Notes under the pieces: generated by a model
Seen by the model: only the letters and a program-made list of their open reading frames with translations
What the model was told of the DNA's origin: nothing
Databases searched by the model: none
Assembly (NCBI GenBank): GCA_017311185.1
Contig: JAESUZ010000134.1
Coordinates: 1,204,001 to 1,268,000, forward strand
Direction of reading: 5' to 3'
DNA length: 64,000 nt
Origin: Proteles cristata cristata
Lineage: Eukaryota > Chordata > Mammalia > Carnivora > Hyaenidae
Made by a program: the position numbers and the translations under genes
In this document: in pieces, positions 20,797 through 32,822 of the stretch
Layout: every line of letters begins with the position of its first letter
Position numbering within the stretch: position 1 is the stretch's first letter

Positions 20797-22340
20797 ATTG
20801 AATATTTAGATAAAAACTTACATTTATTTTTGCCACATATTTTACAACAAAGTCCACTTTTAAGAACTCCAGGTCAGAAAACTTGCATCTCAAAGTAACC
20901 TAAGACAAATGGATATTCATTGTCAAATTTAAGAGGTTTTAGAAGAGTTGATTTGTGTTGGTAAAATTTTAAGTGAGTGTGCTCTTGAAAGACCAGAGTA
21001 CTATTCAATTTAATTGGGTTATAGCTCCTGCTGATTGTGTTTTTCCCCTGCTGTATCTAATTTCTTTTTTTCCCCCAATATTTTATTGTTTGGTTTTGGT
21101 TTTGAAGGTTTATGGAAATTAAAGAACTCTAATTTTTTAAGAGCCCTAAAGGTAAGTATGCTTTTGTGTTAGTCATTCCTGTGAACACCTGTGCACTGCT
21201 GAATTTAATTGGGTTACAGCTGGTGCTGAGGGAGTCAACTAAATGAGGGTTTGCAGACTGAGTAGAAACTTGACATTCCATGTCATTGTTGTTTTTTTCT
21301 TTTTCTTTTTCTTTTTTTTTTGTTTTTTATTTCAATATACTTGCAAGATGCTTGGATCTGAAATATTTTAAAGGCAAATTGAATGGAGTTCTTTTGATAT
21401 TAGCAGATATTTTATGGTGATGACTTCAGAAAAAGTATACATCCATTCTAAGTTTGTACAGTCCCTTGGTATAAGGTGATCCTAACCTAAAAAACCATCT
21501 GGTCTGCTTGTTTCTAGTAACTCAGGAACATTTAATATCACAGTTAGATGTTGAGAGGTGAGGCTTGCAATGATATAACGGTTTTCAGATGAAAGAAATA
21601 AAGCAATGACACCGAATGTTTAGTAAATTAAATATTATAAACATTGCCAGCTAGAATGTAAAGTAAATGAAGCTAGAATGTATTGAAAAATAATTATTTT
21701 TAAATACCTCAATACAATCATTAGACTAAGTAAGTACCTAAGTATAGCTAATAACAGCAACCTATTTCAAATAGGTGTTAAAGGTAAATAAATTAACTTG
21801 GTAATTTCTTTAGAAAGGCTTACACACCTCCCTAATTTTTTCTATTGAGCTAAAGTCCTACACATTTAGCTATGTTCAGCAGTTAAACATTGAATGTCTA
21901 AAGCTAATTTTGGAACTAGGTGTAGTTGATAATATAGTAGTACTTCATAGTACCAAACATTAAAATCATTAATTAGAACACATACATAGAAAAATATATA
22001 TTTTTTTATTTCAAGGAAATTTGCAAATTTAATAGAATTTAATGTTTGCTTTAAATCTATTTTGCATGACAAAAAGCAAAATAAGAAACACCATTAATGA
22101 AGTATAAAAGAGTAGGTGAAGTAATTCCTAACACATCGATAAAAAGCATTTAGACTTATTGCTATGTTACCCTAAATCTACAATACAGAAAAATAAGAAA
22201 TACTTTGTCCCACTGCTTTTTCTCTTGAAGATTAAACTCTGACAAGTGACCAATATTTTCTTAACATCCGCTGTGATAAGTTAAGCATGTTGTATCTAGG
22301 AAGAGGAAAGCAAAATGTTTTTAAATTCAATAGAGCTATT
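20797..22340. other. Unassigned sequence with a short diverged direct repeat
   Basis: No coding signal. A 28-base word is repeated with three mismatches at 21007-21034 and 21202-21229. A T-rich tract lies at about 21290-21330. Confidence 0.5.
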
Positions 22341-22489
22341 AAAAACAGAGTTAATAAAGGAATAAGTGCTAGAGCGATATGCCTTCCTTGATGCTTTTGA
22401 TCTGAGATAAAGTTAATATTCCCCCTTTTGTTAAGAGAAAATGTCCAAAATCACACGGACCATGCATTTCGGTCAAATCATTCAACCTG

Positions 22490-22950
22490 ATTGTCTTTGT
22501 GCACTTGTCTAATAAGCCGAATGTCAGGAAGGGCGCTGGCTCGCAGGCACTCTCAGACTGAGCTGCTACCTGCGTCGGTCGGTGACACCGATAGGTGATT
22601 CCCAGATCCTGTATAAACACAGCGTAGAACATTGTGCTGGTGGGCTGCTTTTTATTATACTTTCATTTATTCCCAAGTGGGGGACAGAATGTATTAAGAG
22701 TGCAGCTGTTATGAAAGACAAACAAGCAGTGTTTTTTGTCGGGTCAAAGATTCAAGGGTTTTCAAAATGGCGCCCGGTGAACCGTGCAGAGCTGCTGTCC
22801 TGGTGCTACCTTTAGGTATGGTAAGAAGATGGATTTGCGGACTGGGATTTGTGGGTTTGAGGAGTCCTGCCCCGAGTGGGGACAACTGAAAGATGGGGAA
22901 TCCGCAGGATGAATTCTAAACAACAATGTGGACCACCTAATGTGTCCTAG
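22490..22950 (+). promoter_or_regulatory. Candidate promoter / first-exon region (CpG cluster)
   Basis: I count roughly 15 CpGs here in non-repeat sequence, while flanking unique DNA has almost none. On the plus strand a TATA-like TATAAA lies at 22612-22617. An ATG at 22767-22769 has A at -3 and G at +4 (good Kozak context) and opens a frame MAPGEPCRAAVLVLPLG. Donor-like sites follow at 22814 (TTTAG/GTATGG) and 22818 (TATG/GTAAGA). If unspliced the frame ends after about 41 codons. No product is recognised. It could equally be the CpG-rich remnant of an unrecognised old repeat. Confidence 0.3.
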
Positions 22951-24890
22951 ATCTCTGAGATTAGTAAATTTATCCAGGCTTCTAGTGGAAAAAGTGAAAA
23001 TAGAGTGTTTCCTGTGTTACAGGAATCTTAGTCATTTTATATTCATAAAAAGATGCTGGAGGCTTTAAGGATGCCAAATAAGATATGGGTAATTGACGGG
23101 GAGAGAGAAATTCCCCGCTTGACTGGTTATTCTCCAAAGTAAATAACTTGGTTTCATGGGATTCAAGACTTTGTCTCAAGTTTTTACTTTTGTAAAACTG
23201 AACACAGCTTACTTCAACTTTACGGATCCTAAGCTTTCTCAGTGTCATGAATAGCTGTGGAATAAAGCCAGTCATCTTGGCACAGGTTAAAAAACAAAGA
23301 ATAAATATTTGCTTGGCTTCTTATCCTACTGTTATTACTGCCCCTGCTTCTTTGTGTCCCCATATCCATGTATTAGTTTCTAGAATAAGCCAGCTATTAA
23401 GACAGAGGCCTGTCACTTGAAACAAATATGAGTTATTTATAGAACCTGCTGCTTTTTAACATGTTGCCTAAGGCAACTAACTGGGTTATGAGTATGAACT
23501 TTATGCAGGTATTTTTGACCTGTTTTTCCCTGCTCCCAAATAATTTTGTGGTTGTTAAATGAAGGTAACATTATGTGAGCAAATGTGGTTCTTATATATT
23601 TATGAAATGAAGAAAATGCTGTTTAGGCAAAAGATAATAAGTGTATTTTACCCATTGGTTAAATTATCAAATTATCTTGGTGGGAAATTTTAAGTCTGAT
23701 GGCAGTGCCCAAAATGGAAAGCGTTACACTCTGAAACTTGGTAAGCTATTATATATTTCTGAGATCTGCTGTGATAGTTATTGTTTTAAGTGCAAATCTG
23801 TGTTTAGTTGAACTCCGTCTTTTTGGTAACGTGTACTAAAATGTACCTACAATCTCAGTAAGCTGGTCAAATTAGGAAGGCATTTGGTTTACGAATATGC
23901 CATTCATCTCTAAGCAGTAATGATTCAGAGAGTTGTGTTGTATTGTTATAAATTAACTTACTCAAATAAATGTAATATGCCCTGAGGATCCAAACTCACA
24001 TAAAATTTTTAGACAGTCATTTATTTCTCCTGATATTTTGTTTGAGAAAATAAGCTTTTCTAAATGCTTCAAAGGACATAAAAATATTAAAGAGGTTTTC
24101 CTTTGACACCTAGCCATTAGATAGATTTATCAGTTTACAGAGCAAATACTTTTTAAGTCAATTATGAATCAAGGGCTGCGGTCGGTGAGTAGCTGTAGAA
24201 ATAAGTTAAAACCTGATGAGATAGAAGACATCTTTCCAAACATACAGCAGAATTGTCAGGAACACTGACATTCATGAATGAAACCTGAAAGCCTCATAAG
24301 CACTTCATACTCTAAACCCAAACATGGTTCCCCTTAATAATTGCATTTCTTCCTCATCCGGCACCAATCTAGAGAGGAGCATTCTTGATATCTGCCTCTG
24401 CCTTGCTTGTACCTTATGTTAGAATCTCTCTACCAGCCCTATGAATTCAAATTGCTAAATATTTCTCTACATTGCCCTTTTCACTATATTCCATTGTCAG
24501 TGATTTATTCTTAGGCCACTATTAAACTATTTGTACATTTAACAGATCTCAGTTTTGTGCTACTGTGCATCAGTTCTGAGCCACTTATGTGATGAAAAAA
24601 GAGGGAATGGTATCTGAGGTAGCCTAGTTTTGGGATGTGGCTAAGTGTTTATATACATAAAGAAATAATTATGGGGACAATTTACATAATAGATGGAATA
24701 CATAAGAAGACAGATATGCCTAAAAAGTCCTTTATCCTGGACACTATCATCTTTTTTCCCCCACTTATTTTATGCCTAGCTAAGATGCCTGTATCTCTGA
24801 AACAATCTCATTATTCCCTCTGTCTGGGCAAACTACACATTCCCTGTTTTCTTAGTTTTTCTATTTTTCATTACAGTTCTGCACAGTAGC
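22951..24890. other. Unassigned, SINE-free sequence
   Basis: Nearly 2 kb without a recognisable repeat apart from weak L2-like wording after about 24370. No convincing exon; the 97-codon minus-strand frame at 22982-23275 has no recognisable domain. Confidence 0.4.
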
Positions 24891-24894
24891 CCTA

Positions 24895-25015
24895 GATTAC
24901 TTATGCACCTGTCACTATACATGGTCAAACTGTAAGTTACTTGAAGACAGGTACTATGCCTGGATTATTTATTGAATTCCTAGGTGCTAAGAAAATATTG
25001 TTTGAATAGTACAAG
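24895..25015 (+). repeat. L2-like LINE 3' fragment
   Basis: 'aaactgtaagttacttgaagacaggtactatgcc' followed by 'attcctaggtgctaagaaaatattgtttgaatag' resembles the L2 3' terminus. Confidence 0.55.
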
Positions 25016-25299
25016 TTTCCTTGGGCTTTGGATGGAAGGCTTCATTGAGGAAGTAAACTTGAGTTTAGTAAATAATTATAAATTTTCTAGGTAGGAAGGA
25101 GGTACCAGTGGCAAAGTAAAAGTAAATATGATGACATAGAACAATAGCGCACATGAACTCAGTAGTTTGGTGTGGCTGGGGCATAGTGTTTGGGGAAGGA
25201 AAAGTGAGACAGCAGGCTAAGCATGCAAATAGGGACTAGAAAAGCAGGTGTCTCATATATTCTGTAGAGAAATACAATTTTATCCTACATGCTGAGGGT

Positions 25300-25510
25300 T
25301 TCAGACTCAGATTGCCTGAGTTTGATTTTTACCTACTACCTGTGTAATGCTGTGTAATTTATTCAAACTTTTTAGATTCAGCTTCCTCACCTGTAAAACT
25401 GTGATTGTAAGGATCATTTTGAGGATTCAATGTATACCTATAAATGCTTAAAGTGAACCCATGCTAAGCAATCAGTATAAACTTGCTAGTGTTATTATGA
25501 TTTTTGTTTT
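25300..25510 (+). repeat. MIR SINE
   Basis: The order 'cagactcagattgcctgagtttga', 'tgtgtaatttattcaaact', 'cctcacctgtaaaac', 'attttgaggattcaatg' and 'catgctaagcaatcagta' follows the MIR consensus from tRNA-like part through core to tail. Confidence 0.8.
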
Positions 25511-25733
25511 CATTATTATTAAGAATGTGAAAGCCATGGGAAAAATCTTACAGCAACTAAGCAACATCATAATTACATTTTATAAAAGCAGCTACGTTAT
25601 GTAAAGGGAGAAGAACTGGAAAGGAAGAAAATAAAAGGGGGGATTAAAAGGCAACTTAAGGGTTTTCTATGATAGGTTAAGTTTACTTAAACTTTATGTA
25701 GTTTAAATATTACATTTCAAATAGACTAAAGTT

Positions 25734-25938
25734 GAGGCTTCTGGGTGGCTCAGTCAATTTAGTGTCTGACTTTGGCTCAGGTCACAATCTTGCAGTTTGT
25801 GGATTCAAACCCTGCATGGGGCTCTGTGCTGACAGCTCAGAGCCTGGAGCCTGTTTGGATTCTGTGTCTCTCTCGCTGCCCCTTCCCCACTCATACTTTG
25901 TCTCTCTCCCTCTCTCTCAAAATAAACATAAAAAAAAC
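25734..25938 (+). mobile_element. Can-SINE, older copy
   Basis: Head 'gaggcttctgggtggctcagtc', body 'tttggctcaggtcacaatcttgc', (TC)n and 'aaaataaacat' tail. No clear TSD. Confidence 0.92.
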
Positions 25939-25994
25939 TGTTCTTAGAGAAAAAATTAAAACAGATCTAAGCTAAAAGCTAAACAATTAAAATA

Positions 25995-26238
25995 AATTTT
26001 TAGTGTTTATTTATTTTGAGAGAGAGCAAGAGAGTGAATAAACCTAACCAAGGATATAAGAGATCTGTATGATGAAAACTATAAGAAAACTTATGAATAG
26101 ATAAGCTGAAAGAGAGGCAGAGAGAGAATCCCACACAGTCTCCATAGTGTCAGCACAGAGCCCACTGTGGGGCTCTATCCATGACCCTAGCCAAAATCAA
26201 GAGTCAGATGCTTACCCACTGAGCCACCCAGGTGCCCC
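25995..26238 (-). mobile_element. Can-SINE containing an internal L1 ORF2 insert
   Basis: A reverse-orientation SINE: 'tttatttattttgagagagag' at the tail end, 'gagagaatcccacacagtctcc' body, head 'actgagccacccaggtgcccc'. Its GA-rich zone is split at 26036-26097 by a non-SINE sequence (separate entry). Confidence 0.92.
26036..26097 (+). other. 62-bp L1 ORF2 fragment embedded in a SINE
   Basis: The plus strand matches L1 ORF2 sense sequence encoding [19 protein letters not shown], just C-terminal of the RT core. It corresponds to 9393-9453 (L1-A) and 41062-41122 (L1-B) on the minus strand. Differences are about one substitution and one extra A. It is bounded by TGAATA at 26035-26040 and 26094-26099. 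It is too short and frame-broken to encode anything. Confidence 0.9.
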
Positions 26239-26482
26239 TATGTAATTTACTTTTATCCTATGAAAAGTATTCAGGGATATTGGTGATGGTATGGGAAGAG
26301 GAATAAACACTACCCCTACATTTTTGGGTTTATGGTTATTACCATTCATTAAAAAAGCAGTTCATTAAGGTGAAAGGTAACATTTGTTATTGAAATATTA
26401 CTACCTGTTAAGAAAAAAACATGTAGGAGAAATAAAAAGAACTCCTTTATTTATTAATTTGTTTTTAAAAAACTGAACTAGA

Positions 26483-26690
26483 GGGGTGCCTGGGTGGCTC
26501 AGTCGGTTAAGTGTCTGACTTCGGCTCAGGTCATGATCTCACGGTTTGTGAGTTCCAGCCTCATGTCAGACTCTGTGCTGACAGCTCAGAGCCTGGAGCC
26601 TGCTTCAGATTCTCTCTCCCTCTCTCTCTCTGCCCCTCCCCCCCTCACTCTTTGACTCTCTCTTTCTCCTTCAAAATAATAGAACATTAC
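26483..26690 (+). mobile_element. Can-SINE
   Basis: Complete head 'ggggtgcctgggtggctcagtcgg', body 'cttcggctcaggtcatgatctcac', TC-rich zone and 'tcaaaataatagaac' tail. Confidence 0.93.
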
Positions 26691-26699
26691 TTATTTTAA

Positions 26700-29330
26700 A
26701 TGAATAAAAAAATAAGGTAGGTAACTGTGGACAACTATTTAGAGATATCTGGTAGACAGTTATGATATTAAAGCAATGGTGACCAGAGTTTTGTCCCCAA
26801 AGAAAGGGGTTTGTACCAGAAAATAAATGACCAGACTACATCCTTCATCAAATAAATTTTACTACAAAAAAAAAAAAAAGAGAGAGAGAGAGAGAGAAAA
26901 AGTCAGCTGATCTAAACTATGCTCAGTGCGTCATGCCAGTTGATTTACATTTTGACACAAGTTTCTTATCTCACAGATCATCAGAATGATTCAAGGATCG
27001 TGCTTTGCAAAGCACTAGTCCAGAGCCCAAGAGGATCTCTGAATTTAAGATGTTGATTTAGAAGTATAAATTACATTCATATTAGATAAAATGCTGAGAG
27101 TATTAGCACTAAACTAAGAGAAAACACAAGATATGAAAACAAGAAACATTTAATTTTTAAGAAGTGGGCACAGAGGTACATGAGAAAGGAATAGTCATAG
27201 ACCATGAACAAAAATTCAAAGAACCATAAAAGCAAACATGAGAGAGAATTTTCTAAGGAATGAAGTATCAGCTCACAGAGTGAATAATAATGCATGACAT
27301 AATAATTAACTTCCTTTTAAGAAAAATGCAGATGTAAGCTAAAATATTAGCTCTGTAATTCAGAGATGAGTATGTGATCTAGATTAAAGTAAAGATAGCT
27401 TTTTTTTTTTGCTTCATGTGTCAAATTACCCTAGGAGAAGGAAAAACACTGATATTAAGTGATAGTAAATTCTAAGAAGTTCCTAACTGTGAGTAATGCC
27501 TGTCAAATACTTCAGTTTTCGTCCCATTTTTCTGCTGTGTGCAGAGGTACTTGGTCCTCCAACCACTGAGCTTCTCTGAAGGGGTTCACGAAACTACTGC
27601 TTCTTGCTCATTAGTATCTTGCCCCCCAAAGTTCAGGTTTTAGCTTTATCTGACCTGCTCAGTCAGTAAATGCATACTTGTTCATCAGCTTTCAAATGCA
27701 ACATTTTTTGATCTCTTATGTTGTGCTTTTTCTCCAATTCTGTTTTCCTTTGTAGCCTTATCTTTGTTTCTCTTAACATTTTAGTGGAGTCTTAAGAAAG
27801 TGCAAATATAGACACGTGCTAACACCCTTCACTTGCCCGGAAGTCCAAAGTAGTCCCATATGAAGTCAATATGTACCCATATTGACATAACAATTGGACC
27901 TTTTTTCAGTGATGACATTCTTCTCCCTTTCTTCTTAACACCTAACTTTTTTCTGTGTTAAGCATATTTTCAATACTTCTCATTTTGTAAAGTAAATGGA
28001 TAGAACTTATGTAGATCTGAAATAATCATTTCCTTGCTTCTCTCTGATTCTCATTAATATGATTTGATTTCCTGCCTTGAACAAGACACTCGTATAAGCC
28101 TCTCTTTTTTTTTTTTTTTTACGTCACGGTAGGACTACAACTTCTGTTTCCCTAGAACTCAAATATGCAGCTATGTTCACTTATTCCCTATGCAATTTGC
28201 TTTACCCTTTTAAAGCTGAATTTCTGACATATAAAGGCTACTTACAATCTTCTTTCTCAGACTAAACAAATTAATCTTTCAGCTTTTTTTCTTAAACTTT
28301 TTCTTCTAGTTCTATAAATCATTTTGTTGATTTTACTAATTTTTATGTCTCTATCTTTAAAAAGTAATTAGTATTAATTATTGAGGTTAAGGAGAATTCA
28401 GAGAAGTTCATATTCAAAGAATCACATTTCTTTTCAACTGTATCTTTTAAAAACTAAAATGAAATTACATAGTAGTCTTTAATGGAATTTAATTTTTCTT
28501 TCCATTGCCCTCTCATCCATTCTTTTTTGCTATGTCCAGTAGACTACCTAATATATCTGTATGTTACCGATTTATTATCTAGGACACATCATTTTTGAGT
28601 AAGTATTTTTCCTTAAAGTAGCAAGCCATCCATTTATATTTCATGTCAAATATGAATAAATATGACCATACCCAATAATAGTAGCTAAAAATATTTACAG
28701 TTGTGCTAGTCTCTGGAACCCTACTTATATTATCTTTATGATGCCATTCTGAAACCATAACCACACGTCATATGCCTAATAGAATTTTTATAATCATCAT
28801 TGATATTGCATATTCAAATATCTGGAAAAATAATGTATCAGTTGCTAATGAAATGCATATTTTGAATCTGTTTCAAGATTTAGTTATATAGTACTTAATT
28901 TCCAAATAAATCTAGAGCTATACTTATCCACACCCCACTGAATTGGTTGTTTGGCTTCTTTGGTGTATGTTAAAAAAAAGAAAGAAGTGTTACACAACTA
29001 AGTGATACAGGTTGTCCGTGCCACTGAAATTATCAGATCATTCAGTTGGGTATAGTTATATACCACACCTTTTCAAAAGACAAAAGCTATTTACAGTTAC
29101 TTAAAGTCATAATTACAACTGATTGTTCTGCTCTGAGGTAATCAAAGGAAAGGGGGAAAAGGAGGAGAAAATTAATAGTTGAAGAGTGATAATTAGGATG
29201 CAAACACCATGCGAGCTTTTTTATGTATCTTATCTCCTGTAATACACATGCCCATCCGTATGGATACTGATTTCTTTGTTTCTATTTAATTGTCAAAGAT
29301 AATAAAAATTGTAATACTAATAACATTAAG
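26700..29330. other. Unassigned AT-rich sequence
   Basis: Contains an A/GA simple stretch at 26865-26898 and a T16 run at 28105-28120 followed by ACGTCACG. A MER5-like wording near 26900-27025 was too weak to call. No coding signal. Confidence 0.4.
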
Positions 29331-29334
29331 TTAA

Positions 29335-29582
29335 TCTAACATTTATTAAATACCTAATAGTGTTTAATAATCTAAATTATATATGTATGTTCTAAGATGT
29401 ATGAATTATATTCTCATCCACACCACAAATCTGTGGGAGGTAGGTGGACTTATTAGCATAGATAAAAATGAGAAAACCCAAATTAGAGGTGCTTAGTAGC
29501 TAGTACAAACTAAGAAATTTAGGAAGTCCAGTAGCTGGGTCCTCTTACTCTTGAGCTCACACTGCTGCCACTATACCATGTT
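29335..29582 (-). repeat. MIR SINE, reverse orientation
   Basis: 'catttattaaatacctaatagtg', 'aaatctgtgggaggtaggtgg', 'gataaaaatgagaaaaccc' and 'tcacactgctgccactataccatg' follow the MIR consensus read in reverse. Confidence 0.75.
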
Positions 29583-29695
29583 GTTTTCTCACATTCTGGT
29601 TAATTTATCTCTTGTTTTTTTATATGAAGTTTGGTATTTTTATTAAGAGCCATTTTGAAAACTGTGTCCTATTTTATCTGCTTTAAAAAAGTTGC

Positions 29696-29922
29696 GGAGG
29701 GGCGCCTGGGGGGCTTAGTCGGTTAAGCTTCTGGCTTTCACTTAGGTCATGATCTCTTGGTTCGTGGGTTCGAGCACCGCGTCGGGCTCTGTGCTGACTG
29801 CCAGCTCAGAGCCTGGAGCCAATTTCAGAGTCTGTGACTCCCTCTCTCTCTCTGACCCTCCCCTGCTCATGCTCTCTCTCTCTCTCTCTCTCTCTCCTAG
29901 AAATAAATAAAACATTTTTTTT
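29696..29922 (+). mobile_element. Young Can-SINE
   Basis: Head 'ggggcgcctggggggcttagtcgg', CpG-bearing core and long (TC)n. TSD AAAAGTTGC at 29687-29695 and 29923-29931, extended by T/A-rich bases. Confidence 0.94.
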
Positions 29923-29931
29923 AAAAGTTGC

Positions 29932-30825
29932 TGTTTATTCTTCATCATTGGGACTCATCTTTTTAGTAAATGAACAGATCCACAAATCTACTCTAATAAT
30001 AATATTGTTGGCAGTAACAGTAGTAGTAGTTATAGTCTATTAGGTAAGGACATGTTATTTGCATGGCTTCAAATACATCTTAAAGATATTAATATTTTTT
30101 CCTGGCACATAAATAAATGACTTTATACTTATAATGATGACATTTTCATCATTTGCACCATTCTGTATAAATAAAATATTCTGCTTGTATTAGGTTTTTA
30201 TCCATGTTTTAGTTCATTTGACCTATGTAGATAAAATCTGAACCACAACACAGAATAATAATATGCACTTCCCAATCCTGAAATTTTTTATTCATAGTGT
30301 TATCTACAGAATTATTGAAAAAACAACCTTTGTTTATTCAAATATTCTCACAATATGGCACTTCAAAGATGTCTTTTATTTTATACTCACATTTCATACC
30401 TAATGTTGCAAAGCAGACATTTCTCACTGTAAGTGTTATTTATTGATGCTTAAAGGTTCAATGAATTATTCAGCCCCTTTACCCTTCTTGCTTTGCTGCA
30501 CACCTATTGAGTTTTCAGAGCAGTTTCATATCAATAAATTTGTTCTTGCTTTGCAGCTCCAATTTCATGCTTGGCCTTTTCTAAGCGACATACAAGAAAA
30601 ATAAATAACCAGAAGGAATAAAATATGTATACAAATTGCCTTAAATAACTTGATATCTAAATCATTAAAACTCCCAAGGGTTTAAAAAATTATGTCATGA
30701 AAGCAAGACTTCAGAAACAGGTTACATACAAATGTAATTGACAAAAAAAAGCCCTCTTGTCTTGTTAACATGCAATCTGTGGAGAGTGGCATATGTTTAT
30801 AGGCATGTTGTATCCAGAAGTGAAA
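29932..30825. other. Unassigned AT-rich sequence
   Basis: No recognisable repeat or gene. Confidence 0.45.
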
Positions 30826-30829
30826 AGCA

Positions 30830-30940
30830 CTCTTGACAAGTAAGTCCCTAAGAGTTCAAGGACTCACTTCCACTTTGTATGTCATTGTCACTTGTACATA
30901 GTGAGCTAGACAACAAAAGAATGAATAGCTACTCTGATCA
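30830..30940 (+). repeat. Possible L2 3' fragment
   Basis: 'cttccactttgtatgtcattgtcacttgtacatagtgagc' ending with 'aagaatgaatagc' resembles a short L2 terminus. Weak. Confidence 0.4.
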
Positions 30941-31255
30941 GAATGAACAGACAATTCTAATAAAAGGGTATTGTGTGGTATGAAGTGAAGAACCTCAGTA
31001 GTTCTGGTTCCTATGAAAAGGAACTAAAATCACCCCTCTTTATACCTTCAAGTGGTTGGCTATCCAGTATGGAAAATTTATTTTCATTATTAAGAAAATG
31101 AAATCATGTTCTTTTCATCATAAGGAATAAACTGATTTGAATATGAGGGAGGCTATTTGTGCCTTTCCAACATATACGTCAAAGTCCATAAGTAAAAATT
31201 TGTTCTGATTTCAACTGAGATTCTATTTTAATTTAATGAGAAAATATATTCTCTA

Positions 31256-31441
31256 AGGGTGCCTAGGTGGCTTAGTCAGTTGAGCATCCAACTCTTGATT
31301 TTGACTCAGTTCATGATCCAGGGATGTGGGATCAAGCCCCATCCTGGGCTCCATGCTTAGGACCCTCTCTTTCTCCATGTACTTCCCTCCCTCACCTCTG
31401 CTGTCCCTCTCTCTAAAATAAATGAATGAATTCATTAATGA
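31256..31441 (+). mobile_element. Can-SINE, older copy
   Basis: Head 'gggtgcctaggtggcttagtcag', body 'aactcttgattttgactcag', tail 'aaaataaatgaatg'. Imperfect TSD AAAATATATTCTCT / AAAATATATCCTCT at 31241-31254 and 31442-31455. Confidence 0.92.
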
Positions 31442-31504
31442 AAAATATATCCTCTTATAATGTATTTTTGATTCATTTATAACAACATCTATCCCTTCTT
31501 TTTT

Positions 31505-31700
31505 AAAGTTTATTTATTTCTGAGAAAGAAAATGTGAGTTAGGGTGGAGGAAGAAAGAGGCAGAGAATGGAGAGAGAGAATTCCAAGTGGGCTCAGAGTT
31601 GAGGAGCCTGACATGGGAGTCGACCTCACAAACCTGTGAGATCACGACCTGACCCAAAATCAAGAGTTGGATGTTTAAGCGTCTGAGTTATGCAGGTGCC
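31505..31700 (-). mobile_element. Can-SINE, older copy
   Basis: 'aaagtttatttatttctgagaaag' tail end, 'gatcacgacctgacccaaaatcaagag', head 'gagttatgcaggtgcc'. Imperfect TSD around TATCCCTTCTTTTTAAA / TATCCCCCTTTTAAA. Confidence 0.9.
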
Positions 31701-31728
31701 ACTATCCCCCTTTTAAAATACTGAACTA

Positions 31729-31956
31729 GAAGTGCCTGGGTGGCTCAGTCAGTTGAGCGTCCAACTTCGGCTCAGGTCATGATCTCACCTTTTGTGGGTT
31801 CGAGCCCCATGTCGGGCTCTGTGCTGACAACCAGCTTAGAGCCTGGAGCCTGTTTCAGATTCTGTCTCCCTCTCTATCTGACCCTCCCCTGCTCACACTG
31901 TCTCTCTCTCTCTCACTCTCTCAAAAATAAATAAAACATTAAAAAAAGAAAAAAAG
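31729..31956 (+). mobile_element. Can-SINE with 14-bp TSD
   Basis: Head 'agtgcctgggtggctcagtcagttgag', core with CpGs, tail 'caaaaataaataaaac'. Perfect TSD AAAATACTGAACTA at 31715-31728 and 31957-31970. Confidence 0.95.
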
Positions 31957-32361
31957 AAAATACTGAACTAAATGTAAATATTTAGGGATTTACAATAATA
32001 TACTTTCAGCTACCCTTCAACCCATTCAGTTTTCATCATATGTGTAGTTTTTAATATCCCAGATGGAAAAGAAAAAGAAAGAAAATAAAAATGTCCTATT
32101 CCTGAAAGGCTTATAGTTTATTAAAAAGACACAGATAATAAAGTAAAGTAGTATTGAATGGCTCATGTGTGCTGTTAGAAATATATTCATATAGTTTCAT
32201 TTTTTTAAATTCTCTCCTAAAGCATTGAAAACATTTTCAATAGAATCAATGTTTTTGTTTGTGTCAAAGTGTGTTAGCACACGTTTTTGTTGTTATTGTT
32301 TTGTTTACTATTTTTCAAATATGGACTGAATCCCCCTGTCTGTGACAATAGAAAGGATTTT

Positions 32362-32609
32362 AGGCACCTGGGTGGCTCAGTCAGTTAAGCGTCCGGAGTC
32401 TTGGTTTTGTCTCATGTCATGATCTCATAGTTTGTGAGTTTGAGCCCAACTTCAAGCTCTGCACTGACTGTGTGGAGCGTGCTTGGGATTCATTTTCTCT
32501 TTCTCTCTTTCTCTCTCCTCTCTCACTTTCTCACTCTCACTCTCACTCTGTGTCCCTCCCCCAATCACCCACTCTGTCTCTCTCTTAAATAAATAGACTT
32601 TTTAAAAAG
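32362..32609 (+). mobile_element. Can-SINE with expanded TC zone
   Basis: Head 'aggcacctgggtggctcagtcag', older 'gagtcttggttttgtctcatg' body, about 110 bases of TC/ACTC repeats and tail 'aaataaatag'. Confidence 0.92.
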
Positions 32610-32744
32610 TGGGCTAAAAACTTTTTAATCTTTAGGATAATTTTACCTAAACACAATCTAACTTAGCCATTCGACAATTACTACCTGCAAATAGCTCATC
32701 TAAGGTTAAAGAAGGAACAAGATATTTAGTAGGTTCTTTGTAGT

Positions 32745-32822
32745 AGGCATTTAATTTAATGCTCACAATACCTTCTTGAGATTGATATTATCACCTCCAG
32801 TTTTCACATGAAGAAACTACAT
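32745..32822 (-). repeat. MIR fragment, reverse orientation
   Basis: 'tttaatgctcacaatacct', 'gatattatcacctccagttttcacatgaagaaac' matches the reversed MIR core. Confidence 0.6.

Noticed and set aside
26880..27025. MER5-like DNA transposon remnant
   Set aside because: Only a few words near the end ('gctttgcaaagcactagtcc') fit; too weak to call.
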